This document shows positions 21,401-33,400 of a stretch of DNA of 64,000 nucleotides, piece after piece. A program made the translations under genes and the position numbers. The notes below the pieces were generated by a model, which had not been told where the DNA came from, ran no database searches, and was given only the letters and a program-made list of their open reading frames with translations. Each line of letters begins with the position of its first letter. Position 1 is the stretch's first letter. Source of the DNA: Trichostrongylus colubriformis (lineage: Eukaryota > Nematoda > Chromadorea > Rhabditida > Trichostrongylidae); NCBI GenBank assembly GCA_963978905.1, contig OZ022259.1, positions 55,694,727 through 55,758,726 on the forward strand. Direction: 5' to 3'.

Positions 21401-24400
21401 TCCGTCCACGATCGATAGCGTTTCTTTTCTATTGAAAAACGGTAGCAGTTTCGAGTTGGTCTTCGGCCATCTCCCGGAGTTCACATATGACATGATATTC
21501 TTGAGTAAGGAGTCCTTCGCGGTGCAACCTCTAACATGTTCATGGGTTAGTGGTAGTCTTCTGATGCTATCTTTCAGCGATCTGGAAACATCATTTTCCA
21601 CTGCTGCTACTACGACATCTTCGCTTGAATTTTGGTGCTTCTGCATCAGTCTTGAGAGACCATCCACTTGTCCAAACTGCGTGGTTTTGACATAGTCAAT
21701 GTCAAAATCGTAACCGAGCAAAATCGTTGCCCATCTCATAAGGCGATTTGCGGAGTAAACCGGAACTCCTTTCTTGTCTCCAAAAATTGCTAACAATGGC
21801 TTATGATCTGTCAACAGTAAAAACTTTCTTCCGAATAGATACTTGTGAAACTTCTTGACTGCAAAAACAAGTCCAAGAGCTTCCTTCTCAATTTGTGAGT
21901 ACTTCTTCTCAGCTTCTGAAAGTGACCTTGAAGCATGCGCAATGGGTTTCTCCGAACCGTCTGCGTATCTATGAGAGATAACGCATCCAATACCATAATC
22001 ACAGGCATCAGCTGCCACAACAATTTTTTGTTGAGGGTCGTAGTGCGCAAGATTGGCGTCGCTTGACAACGCTTCCTTCAAATCTTCAAATGCTCTATGT
22101 TCCTTTGAAGTCCATCTCCATTTCACATCCTTTTTGAGTAACACATCTAACGGTCCACGGAGATTCTTCATAGATGGCACAAATGCGGAGTAGTACGTAA
22201 TCATTCCCAGAAAAGATCTCAATTATGCAACATTCTTCGGTTCATCCATGTTCTTGATGGCTTCAATTTTTTCTGGATTGGGTCTTCTCCCATTCTTGTC
22301 CAAAATGAAACCAAGATAACGTATTTCTGGCTTGGAGAACGTACATTTGTCTAGACGAACCTTGAATCCATAGTCAGCTATTCTTCTGAATACTGCAAGC
22401 AGATTTTCTTTATGCTCTTGTTCGTTTCTGCCGCTCACTAAGATATCGTCGAGGTAGGTGGCTACACCTTGTAATCCGGTCACCATCTTATTCATAACTT
22501 TCTGGAAGATTCCTGGTGCGGTCTTGATTCCAAAGGGTAATCGATTGTACTTGAATAATCCTTTATGTGTATTTATGACGACTTTCTTCTTCGCTTCTTC
22601 TGAAAGTTGCAACTGTAGGTATGCGTCTGATAAATCGATTTGCGAGAAGATCGTCCCTCCGTTTAAGGATGCGAAAATATCCTCTGGCATAGGTAAGGGA
22701 TAATCGAAAGACTGTAAGGCTCTGTTTAGCCCAGTTGAGAAAATCAGCACATATTCTCAACTTTCCATTTTGCTTCCTGACACAAACAATGGGAGCGGCC
22801 CATTCACTATGGCTTACTGGTGCTATGACGTCCATTTGCACGAGCCTGTCTAATTCTGCGTTCACAGCTTCTAGGGCTGCATGGGGTACCGGACGGCTAT
22901 TGCAGAACACTGGGCGCACATTCTGATTCAGCTGCAATTCAACCTCTTCTTTGTTGCAGCGTCCCAATCCTTCTTCAAAAACTTCCGGATAAGTCCTCTT
23001 TAATTCTTCTTCGATTAAGGGGATGGATGACTTTTTTACTTCCGCTGCCATCATCTCCAAGTGGTACTTCATGTCCTCATTTGCTCGTATCCACTCTAGG
23101 CCAATGAGCGAGTTATACGGCGTCACATAGGCATAACCATCGGTTTCGGCATCCCTCATTTTAAACTTGCATTTCAACTTCCCATGAATCTTCATTTGTT
23201 CTCCGCTGGCATTCTTCACAACGATATTTGTTCTCTCCAATACTGGGGATCCCATCTTCTTCCATGTCTTCTCGTTAAGCAATGTGATGTCGGATCCTGT
23301 ATCCAGCAGAAATCTGACGTGATAGTTATTCACTAGTGTGTCAACATACACGCGAGGACAGTTTGCTTCAACTGCCGCGTTCGAAATCTGGACTGTGCGA
23401 ACTTGTCTTCTTGGAGCCTTCCTTCGCCCCTTGCCTTCTCGGTTGCTGCTTCGCATCTCCTTCGTCGCATCTTCTTGAGCGCCTGGTTTCTTCTGTTGTA
23501 GAATGTCACAAAACTTCTCTTTGTGACCAGTTTTCCTGCACTTCTTGCAGTACCAGGGTTTGGATTTGCAGTGACGTGCATAGTGGTTGCCTCCACAGTT
23601 CCAGCATTCCACTTTTTGCCGCTTTTCTACGGTCGTTGCTTCAACAGTCTTCGTATATCCTGCAACGATTTCACTGTCTCTTTTAAGACTCAAGAAATTT
23701 TCGCATTCTTGATGTAACTCGTGCAGAGACACACTTTTTCCAGCCTTGTGTTCTCGATCAAGTATTGCAATCAGCCTTTGCCTGATTTCTGCTTCTTGAT
23801 GTGACTTTAGGCCAAAAATCCACAGAAGACATTTGATTCCGTCTGAGTCTAATTCGTGAATCTTCGCCTTTTCACAAAATTCATTCACACGACCAGTATA
23901 CGATAGGTAGTCCTCAGCGTCGCTCTTTTCTAGCTTTAGGCACTGATATCTTGTAGTGAACAGTGACGTCTTATGATCGAAAAGCTGCTTCAATGCTTCT
24001 ACTGTCTCATCGAATCCGATTTGGGAAACATCCTTGGGTAGGACATGCCTCTGGTACTTCTCGAATGTCACTGAATCCAGTTTCTCACATAGTAGCCTCA
24101 CCTTGTTACTTTCTGTGAGTTGTTTTGCGTCTTCGGAAAACACTTCCTTGTATCTTGAAAACCATTTTGAGAAGCTCATGTCAGCATCCGGGTCGAAAAT
24201 GAATTTCTCGATTCGGTTGCTTAAAGCTGCCATCACATTCGGGAGTGTCACTTGCTCTTCTGGGTTACCGGCTCCTTGGTCACGCTGTGGCGTACGATTT
24301 ATCATCTTCATCATTGTCGAGGCGAGGTTCCTTTGCTCTTCGATCAATTCTTTGAACACTGATAAAACTGTGGCTGGGTCCATTGTTCCACCAACAGGTC

Positions 24401-27400
24401 AATAACAAATAGGGAAAAGAGTGGCAGAAAGCAAGTTTCTTCTTCCGTGCACGTGAGGCTTGTCCCACTCGAGTGTCGCGGAAAAAAGCTATCCAAGGTA
24501 GAGTTCTTAAGAGATCCTGATCGCCACTGTAATGTCCCGTCCGGCTGCCGACGTTTGTGTTCTTGTCCGATGTCACAACAACAGGAAGTATCGATCTGTT
24601 TATCTGTGAATAGACAGAAGGAAACCAACGGTGTAGATTGAAGTCGTACAGGTGGACAGCCGGATACCGAAAGCACTGGGTGTCGAAAATAAACTGAACA
24701 TTACTCTGCCCCAGGGTCTATATACCTTGTTTGTTTTGCACGAATTCAAGAATGGTAGGATCACTATCATTTGTTGACCACACAACAGGTGTTTAGCAGG
24801 AAAGGACGGGGATCGTGAATTATTCAAATTGATAACGGTTGAAAAGATTCGATAAGAAGCCTCAAAAGGTGAATGTCGTCAAATTCGTTTCGCCTTTCGG
24901 GTCGATCATAGAGCGCCGACAGTCAGAGGAGTCTTTAGATTTGGTACGAGGACATCAATGATGCGTGATCCAAACTGATAACTGTCGATAAGACTCGATA
25001 AGTAGCGTCAAAAAGAAATGTCCAAGTAGCGTCAAAAGGTAAATGTCACCAACTCTGTTTCGCCTTTCGCGTCGATCCCAGAGCGCTGACACTCACAGGT
25101 GTTTGGCAAGGTGAGACTGGGACATTAATGTTCATAAGATTCGATACGGAGCTCAAAAGGCAAATACCGCAAAATCCTTGGAGTGGCCAAACTCATAGTT
25201 GTTGTAGGAGGTGGTACGGGGACTTCAATGGTGACGGATTGAATACAAGACTCGTAGCGCTTATGAGAGCCGTTAGGAAGTGGTTTGGGTAAAATCTAGT
25301 ACACCGCTGACAACTACTACACGACTGCTACAATAAAAGCGTCCAATGATCAGTGCCATTGGGTATATGTTTTGATTATTTTCTGATATCAGTTGCCGAT
25401 ATATTGACCGTTAAATTGTCTAGCGTCCAAATAATGGTGCGCGTTTTTTGATACTGCGTTCTACATTTCATGATCGGGATACGATCTATATATGTGATAG
25501 TAAAGCAAGTGAATCATTTCTTCATGCGGTACCAGCAACAATATTGGGTATTGACCGCTAGGCTATGTGAAATTCGAAATAGTGGTGCATGTTTACAAAA
25601 ACGATAAGCATTGATAATTGGCACTCAGATTTACCACCAACATGCAAGAATTAGATGCTCACTGAGTGAAAAACTGGGTCCCAATCGAAGCAATCGAACA
25701 CAAAACCATCGATCTCTAAACTATCTGAACTCCCAATAGTGACCACTTCAACCATAGTGTCAAGTGATTAGGGGATAAACACATTTCATTTCTAATCCAT
25801 TTACATCGATAGTCAGTATCATTGTAACAGAGGTATCGACCGCTGAATCATCTGGACGTGCGAAAAGTGGAGGCCCTCTTTGGGGAAGCCATATGCAGTG
25901 GTAAATAAATAGATTATTGATAGACAGGCATAAGCACTGAACGTTCGGCGACTAAACGTACTTCTCGTTAAGTAGAAAGTCAGATGTGTGCTTTAGCGCA
26001 CACTAGCAGCCGTCTGTTCTGTGCCATATACAGTACGAATACACGGTAGAGCACAGTCATTTATCGGATCAATGATGCTGCCTGGTAGGCCACAGAATCT
26101 CCAGCAACACACAATAAAGTATCGAGGCGACGAGGGGAAGGCGGCCGAGCCCGAGGCTCGGCAGGTCGGCGAGGTCGCTGTCGTCCATAATGATGAAACC
26201 ACTCTTCTCTCCGCCTCATTGACGTCGCCGCGCTCTGGAATGCTAAACATTATCGAGAAACTGTAAGAGGTTAATATTGATCTTCCCATGAACAAGCCAC
26301 GTCCTCTAAAAGAAGTAAACGGAAATCCTACGACTGTCAAACTACGTGAAATTCTAAATAACGACGGGCCTTTGTAGGGAGACAAGTTGAGCAAGCTCTC
26401 AGTACTGTGCTTATCACATTGTGGAGTCATGCGATATGGACTTCTTCGATATCGGTTGATCAATATCATAGCGTTATTCGCGCAGTACGATAGCGATAGC
26501 TCAACTGGTAACATATAGTAGCGCTACACGGTCTGGCACAATCCTCCATAAATATGAATACGGCGGCCGGTTGTTCGATTTCTAGTTCTGTGAGCTGATG
26601 TGAGTACTCTTGGGTCACAAGTTTGCTATTTACAAAGCTATTTGTTTTTTATGCGAATTATGACGCGTCACTGTTAATTACTGAACCTACATGGAGCAAA
26701 AACTTTTGTTCTGAATAGAAAAGTGTTTTCGGAGGTATAGATGATTCAGCGGTCGATACTTCTTGTTACAGACGATGAATGTAAATGGATCAGAATGAAA
26801 TGTCCACCAATCATTTAGGCCAGGGCTGTCAAGGTCGCCGGAGCTCCACATAATTCGTGCGCTACCAATTCACAACAGAAGCAGCAAAACACTTTTCACG
26901 GGGGTGATCAGTTCAAGTGTTCTGCACCACCCCTTTGCACTCGTTACCTTGTGTCTCCCCGTAACCAAATGCCGTACTCCATTTCCCATGCGTTTGGTTG
27001 CATTCATGTTCTGCCACGCGATTATTGACTGTTGTCCGTCGTACGCTACACATCCGCAAGCAGTGGTCGCGGTCAACTCAGGTCTCGCTGGCGTTAGCAT
27101 GGAGAGTATGGGTGCAGTAGCGATGGCAGCTATGACGCTAGTTGACGTACAGGGTGCGGCAAAAGTACTGAAAGCTTGACAAAGTCTTACCATTCTAACA
27201 GAAAAGAGGCATCAACATGAAGTTCACTAGTATATGTGATGAACAAACCGTTATAGTTGACATATCTTAATATGCTGTCCGAATTCGGTATGATCACTTT
27301 TGTCTAGGGCACAATGACGAAGTGGGCGAGGAAAAGCATTTGCCGTGGGCCGCTGGAGATAGAGGCGCAAATCTCTGAATATCTTCAGATGAGTGGTTTA

Positions 27401-30400
27401 AAAGAATCGTTTGAGTTGTGAGGAGATGCGCGGGCTTCATGCTTCGAAGTGCTGGGAATGGAACCATCGAATGGCTCAAGATCCAAGAAGTCTCGTATGG
27501 GGCTGTTGAAAAACGATGCGGCGGAGACTAATTTTCCACAAATCCGACGCCATGCGAGTCCAGTCAGCAGAACCAACCCAACGATGTCATAAGGAGCTAC
27601 GTACATCCGTACATGCCTAGATAGTACCTCACCTCGAATCCATACTGAATGACTTCCAGCAGAGAGCAATCCCGGCTCACAAAGCATGATTGCGGCAGCA
27701 GTGATCTCAGAGCAGTCCCCACGACGCAGTAATTACCAATAATGAGCATGGATCTTAACCCGCTCGACATCTTCGTGAAGTGTCTCAGAGGGAGAGGGCT
27801 GTACCGCTCACCAGAATTTTTGATTCTCTATGTGTGTTTTGGGAAACGTTTTGGATGATTTGTACGACTGGCACTTGCGTCAATCTACATACGCTCACCC
27901 TCACCGTCTTCATAAGTGTATGGGTGGAAGGAGCCTTTAGGCTTCATACTCTGCGCTGCCCGCGGCGGGCGTTGCTGCGTGTTTTACGTCACCGTCCACC
28001 CTGTCTCATTGTATGCGTCGACTCTGCACCTCCACTTGCCACTCTGCCTCGCTGCCTGTGAACGCAGCCACGCCCAGCCGGCGCGAGTATGACTGCGGTC
28101 TTATGAAATTCTCGTAGTACAATGAGCAAAATTTTTGCTGATACTTTCACTCTAGTTGAAATGGTAGACTCTGTCAAGCAGTCAATACTTTTGCCGCACC
28201 TGCATAACTGATCCCCCAAACTGCACTACTAGTCGTGAGTCGCGAGGTACATTTGTGACCTTACCGAGCAAAGTGAATGCTGGAGTCTGCAAGTTTGCTG
28301 ACTTCCTTCGGCATGACCTTGCATTCTTGTAGGTATGTAGAAAACGATGAAGTCTCAACACGCTGACGACCACGCGCTTTTTGTCATAGAACACTTTTGT
28401 TATTTCCATATCAAAATTGTGGAGTGATACATAGTTTGGATACCCAGAGCATGTTTAAGCTGAGATGTGACAACATGCGGCTGTTCCAGGTTCTTCTTTT
28501 CAAAATCTGGAATTATATCATATTATATTATATTGTACCTTATATTATATTGTATTATATTATATTGTATCTGGGATTATAGCAGCACTTCAGTGTAATA
28601 ATATCGAACCAAACGATCACAGTCTTGAGAATGTTCCTTTGCTTCGATAATGGCACTATGTCAGCATCATTTTTGCATCGATTATTTGAATATGAGCTGG
28701 TGAAGTGCGCTCAGTACCATTTACTTACCCAAGTATTTGAATATAACTCAGCCATCAAAAGCAATTTCTATGGACAATGCTTCTAACTACAATGTATACG
28801 TACGATGTATACATAATACAAAGAACAAATCCAAACAATTGAAAAGAAGCTATAAAGTGGCTGTGACACGACGTGTCACGCGGTCGTCACGTGTTAACAA
28901 AAATGTTAAAAGTACTCGAAATGTGTGAAGTGTCGTATTGGTAAGAGAAAAAAGGGCATTGATGAAGGAAGTTTTCAGATATCAGAAACCCTGAGGCCTT
29001 GCCGGAACTACTTCAAAGTTGGACATAAAGTGGAAGCTATTGATCAGAGGAGTTTCAACGGCAAGACATGTCCAGCGACAATCGTGGAGGTCACAAAGGT
29101 AGAATATTTCTTTTCAGAGGTGGCGCTGCTCTCCATTCTTGTTTATGGGAAGTGCTGTGCGGAGCTTGCCGCGATGCATGTGTTAGTGTGTGCAGTTTTG
29201 GGCGTTAGTAACTAGCGCCGCGCAGTGAAAGGTGCCTCTGATGTGCTTCTGTTATAGGCAGTGCTATTAGGTAAAGTTTATTCGAATAAATATAAAATGA
29301 GGGAAGAAGGTATGCGGGAAAAGGCAAAAGGCAAAAGGCACGACATATAGTATAGGCATTATGGTGCAATACAAGGCAAGCAACACATGAAGATAATCTG
29401 ATCACTAGCGGCTCCTGTAACTGAGAGCATCGCTCCAGAGTGTGATAGGCAAGTGTTGAGACGAGCGTCTGTCAGAACGCTTTTCCGACCGACTCCATGC
29501 AGAAGCTCTACGGCGCTTCTCCTCCTGGAAGCATACCAATTGAGTCACCATGAAGACACGCGCATAGGCGCTGAAAGATTGCCGATCCGGACTACCAAAA
29601 AAGAGAAAAATGGAAGTGGCTCACCGAGTTCGTGATTGGGGAAGTCGCATGTAACGGGTCAGATCCGATATAGGGACGATGACGTTGATGCTCACCGGGA
29701 ATTTCGCGATATTTTTCGCTTCCGGCGTTCCGTCTTGGAAGCGGATCTGTGGATTTGGGGCTCTAGAAAGAGCATCAGCAACTACATTAGAGGGCTTTCA
29801 GGTTCGCAATGGTGATCATAACTTTGCAGCTCAACTACCCACCGTGCGAGGTTATCGTGGGTTTTGTGATGGGTAAGCAAAAAGGTAAGCCGGCGGTGGT
29901 AGGAAAACCGTGGTATGATTTACATAAATAGTGGTACAAGGAACCGTAAGGCACTCATGGTAGCGAGCAGTTCAATATGAGTGGGGCTCCATTTTCGCTG
30001 AAAAGCGGACAAGGTCTCGCTAAGGTATCCCACAGCAATCAGCCGTTCATCCGGACCCGAACTACGCTGAAACAAAGCCGCGCCGACGGCGGTCTGGTTA
30101 CCATCGGTGTGGAGGAGAAATTCTTTATCTTCGGGGAAAGCCAGCAGGGCGATACTAGGAGAAGTTTCAGAAGCTGGAATGCCTGTTCTTGCTCCTGTCC
30201 TCAAACGGAAAAGTAAGCCATTCTCTTGAATCCTTTGACGTCCTTTGCTGACGTTGGGGTGGGGAATTCCTGAGTGGCTTGGATGTTTCTTTGAGCTGGC
30301 GAGTAGAGGCAACCAGAAATTTCGTGTCCTCATGATGTCCTCGAGGCGGCGCCTAAGCCGTAGGGAAAATAGCATGGGGTCTTCGCTCGAACCCATAAAG

Positions 30401-33400
30401 GGGCAACTCGGGACAGGGTACCTTCTGCACCCAGGGTGGCTACCACTGGGATTAAATTAATGCGGTCCCGCGGTCCCCAACGGCTGCAAAAAGATGATTC
30501 AAGTCAGAAAGTAGGTTGGAGTCACCTTCGTTTATGCGTTTGGTCAACGCGGACGTTTGCATGGTCGTCCAAATCAGCTAAAACCAGAGCAAGATTATCG
30601 TATGCTGAAGGAAGAGAACCAGTTTCTGTGATTGGGGCAACCACCCGAGAGTCCACCGAAGTGGCAGGAGAGCGGGTCACTGGAAGAACCACGGGAGTAC
30701 AGAGGAATATACGCACCCAAGAACTTTGACAGCAGTAATGAGGTAGGATCGACAAACTCTTCATGAACTAGAGCCCTACGGGCCAACCAGATTTAAGAAA
30801 AGGAGAGCTGGGTACAAAGATGAGAAAATCGAGAAAAAAATGGGTTCATATACTGATGAACAGGTGAGCAGGATTTCTTCTGGGTCCGGAACGGTCTCGA
30901 GTTATACATATTATGTTAGACCAAAAAAATTCTTGAGATAAGGGGCCCGGGCTTCAGCAATAAGCTTCAGCAATCGTTACGGTACCGAACGGAACATGTC
31001 GCTCTGGTTAATTTTGTTAAAGCCGCCTAAGATTCACGATCTTATTTATTCGGAGCTAACGTTTCGACGTCGTCGCCTTCTTCAGAGCCTGAAAAGTCGA
31101 GAAAACTTGAGACTCAATTCACTCCAGGACTTTCATGATCTCGAGAACCTTTTCAGTAGGTTACTAAACAGTTCTCGGTATCGATCACTTGTAGTGTGCC
31201 ACGGGCTTGCCTTGATATTTTGCGACCGGGGCGCAAGATGGATCACCATTGGAACAACTTTTCGGTAGACTGAGGAGCACTATGTTCATCTTTACGATCT
31301 CAACCTCGCGTGGTAGATGAAAGCTTACAGAAGCCAAGAAAGGGCGCGAGATCATGGATTATGGTCACACATTCCTCTTTCCTATTAATTTTAGGGTCTT
31401 TTGCTACAATCCAAATACCTCCAATGTTTTTTACAAGGTAGTTTCGGATTCGAGTGCAACGATGGTGACTGATATGGTGACTGAGACTGCAAATCCGGTA
31501 TCTCCATGGCACTGGACACAATGCATACCCAAAGGGAGTCTGGGTCCTTGACCTCACTCCAAGTGTTCCCCAACCCGCGTGCGGAGGGGACTTCCTGTTT
31601 CACCCACATATTCACTGCTGCAGGCCTGAAAACGGATCAAATAGATTGCTCTCAGCTTCATGCAGTCATCCTTCTTGTTAAAGGGGCAGACGACACAATC
31701 AGGGGTTTCACACAAGTTGTCGTACAAGCGGTTTTGGAACAGCTGTCTCCTGAGATTTCTTGGGAGTATTTCCATAATCCTGACGTAGATTACATCTGTA
31801 CAAACTGGCCCTGATCGCTTTGCTCATTTCTTCAGAAATGAATGGCAAGTGAAAGACACTATCGATCGGTGCTCTTGCCGGATCTCGACTAGGTGTGTGG
31901 TACTCCTAGCGCTGTGACCCCGTGTAGGTGTGTAGGTCGTATGACACCCCAATGGACCGTGCAATGCTATGTCTCCTGAGATGCAAATCCGGTTTGAGAG
32001 TGCGCTCATGCTCGCACAGTAGATTGTATGTAGCCTCCAACGTTGTCTCATTTGACTTATCGGTGTATAAAGACACACATCAAACGATTCCATGACGACG
32101 TCTTCTTGGAGACTGGTACTGGACAACTTCAGACAAAAGCTGATTTAAGACTCTATTGGAAAGGTTCTCGGGACTCTGAAAGTCTTGAAGTAATTAAGTC
32201 TCAAGATTATCGACTTTTGAGGCTCAGAAGAATGCGGAGACGTTGAAACGTAGCCTCGAATAAATAAGATCGTGAATCTTGGAAGGCTTCAATGAAATTA
32301 TTCAGAGAATCTATCTATGTAAAGATCGAAAGAGTCGAACATGGAACATGTCGCACCGGCAGAACTCCGAGATATCACCAACACCTAAATAATTGGAACA
32401 GATTTAAACGTCCGAACGACAAAACATATTCAACGCGACAACATATCCTTCGCTTACGCCTGCATGCTTACCTAACGGACTTCCAGTTTGTTTCTGTGCT
32501 CTCAAATGTCTGAATAAGATTTAACGAGTTCATACAGATGAAGGACACGTGTGTCTTGGAATTTTATCTATTTAGTACAAATTTCTCATTGTGGTATTTA
32601 CTTTACTCAGCTTACTTGAATGAGGTTACCCTCATTGACTTGTATAACAAATACTTTCAGAAAAAATGTTGCGTAGAGGGTTAAACCGTCGAAACGTGAA
32701 CGACTTCATATCATTCAAGTAGTGTGAATAGAGTGACACTGGCTACACCCTCTTTTTCTTAGATCAGAGTGCTCTAGTATGCGAAGAGCCGTCTGCAAAA
32801 AAGTGTCGTAGCAAATGTGGTGATTAATCGATGAAGATCGTTATTTGGACATGAACATGGGATGCATTCCAGGCTAAAGCATCGAATTCACATCAAGACA
32901 GTCCATACAAGTCCCTCAAGGTGGGGGACAGAGGGTTAGATTTTACCTGACCTAAAAAAGGAGAATGCTCCGAGGCAAAGGGCATTCAGGAGCTACCGAC
33001 GCGTTAGGTACCTGTCATAGTAAACGATGGCAACTATATTGTGGATTTATTTGTCACCAATGAAGTAATAACTTTTCGAAAAAAGTCACATGTGTAACAA
33101 GACTTATACACGAACCTAATAATAATGTGGAATTTGCAGACCCAAATACAAATCCATTTCGATGGCTGGAATAGTGGGTATGATATCAAGGAGCCATACT
33201 ATACGCGATCTGTGATGCCAGTCGGATGGTCGGTGAAGAACGGTGTTGAAATAAGTCCACCTAAAACCGGAGGAAAAGGTATGTTGTTCCCATTTATGCG
33301 CAATGAAGCATAGAATATACAAAATGGATTGCTCTATACTCAGCACGTGGAATTGCGTTCATTCTTGGTGAAGCAATCGCTGTGAGTAAGCCTGTTAGGC

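Larger units (their letters stand above)
19878..24787 (-). mobile_element. Complete Ty3/gypsy LTR retrotransposon, antisense in intron 5
   Basis: Two 260-bp LTRs (19878-20137 and 24528-24787) start TGTAATG and end ACAACA, and I count four differences between them. AGTGT before and GGTGT after the element fit a 5-bp target duplication with one change. The target GACACTCA-AGGTGTTT is itself a subrepeat of the Helitron-like family. In minus orientation, TGGCGATCAGGATC directly follows the 5' LTR (likely primer-binding site) and CTACTGGGGGAGG precedes the 3' LTR (polypurine tract). The single gag-pol region is broken by one frameshift and one stop. It is transcribed opposite to the host gene. Confidence 0.95.

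Noticed and set aside
26021..26360. BEL/Pao polyprotein tail on the plus strand
   Set aside because: A few residues resemble it (VAVVHNDETTL, VKLREI), but the stretch is broken by stops and no integrase precedes it; not enough to call.
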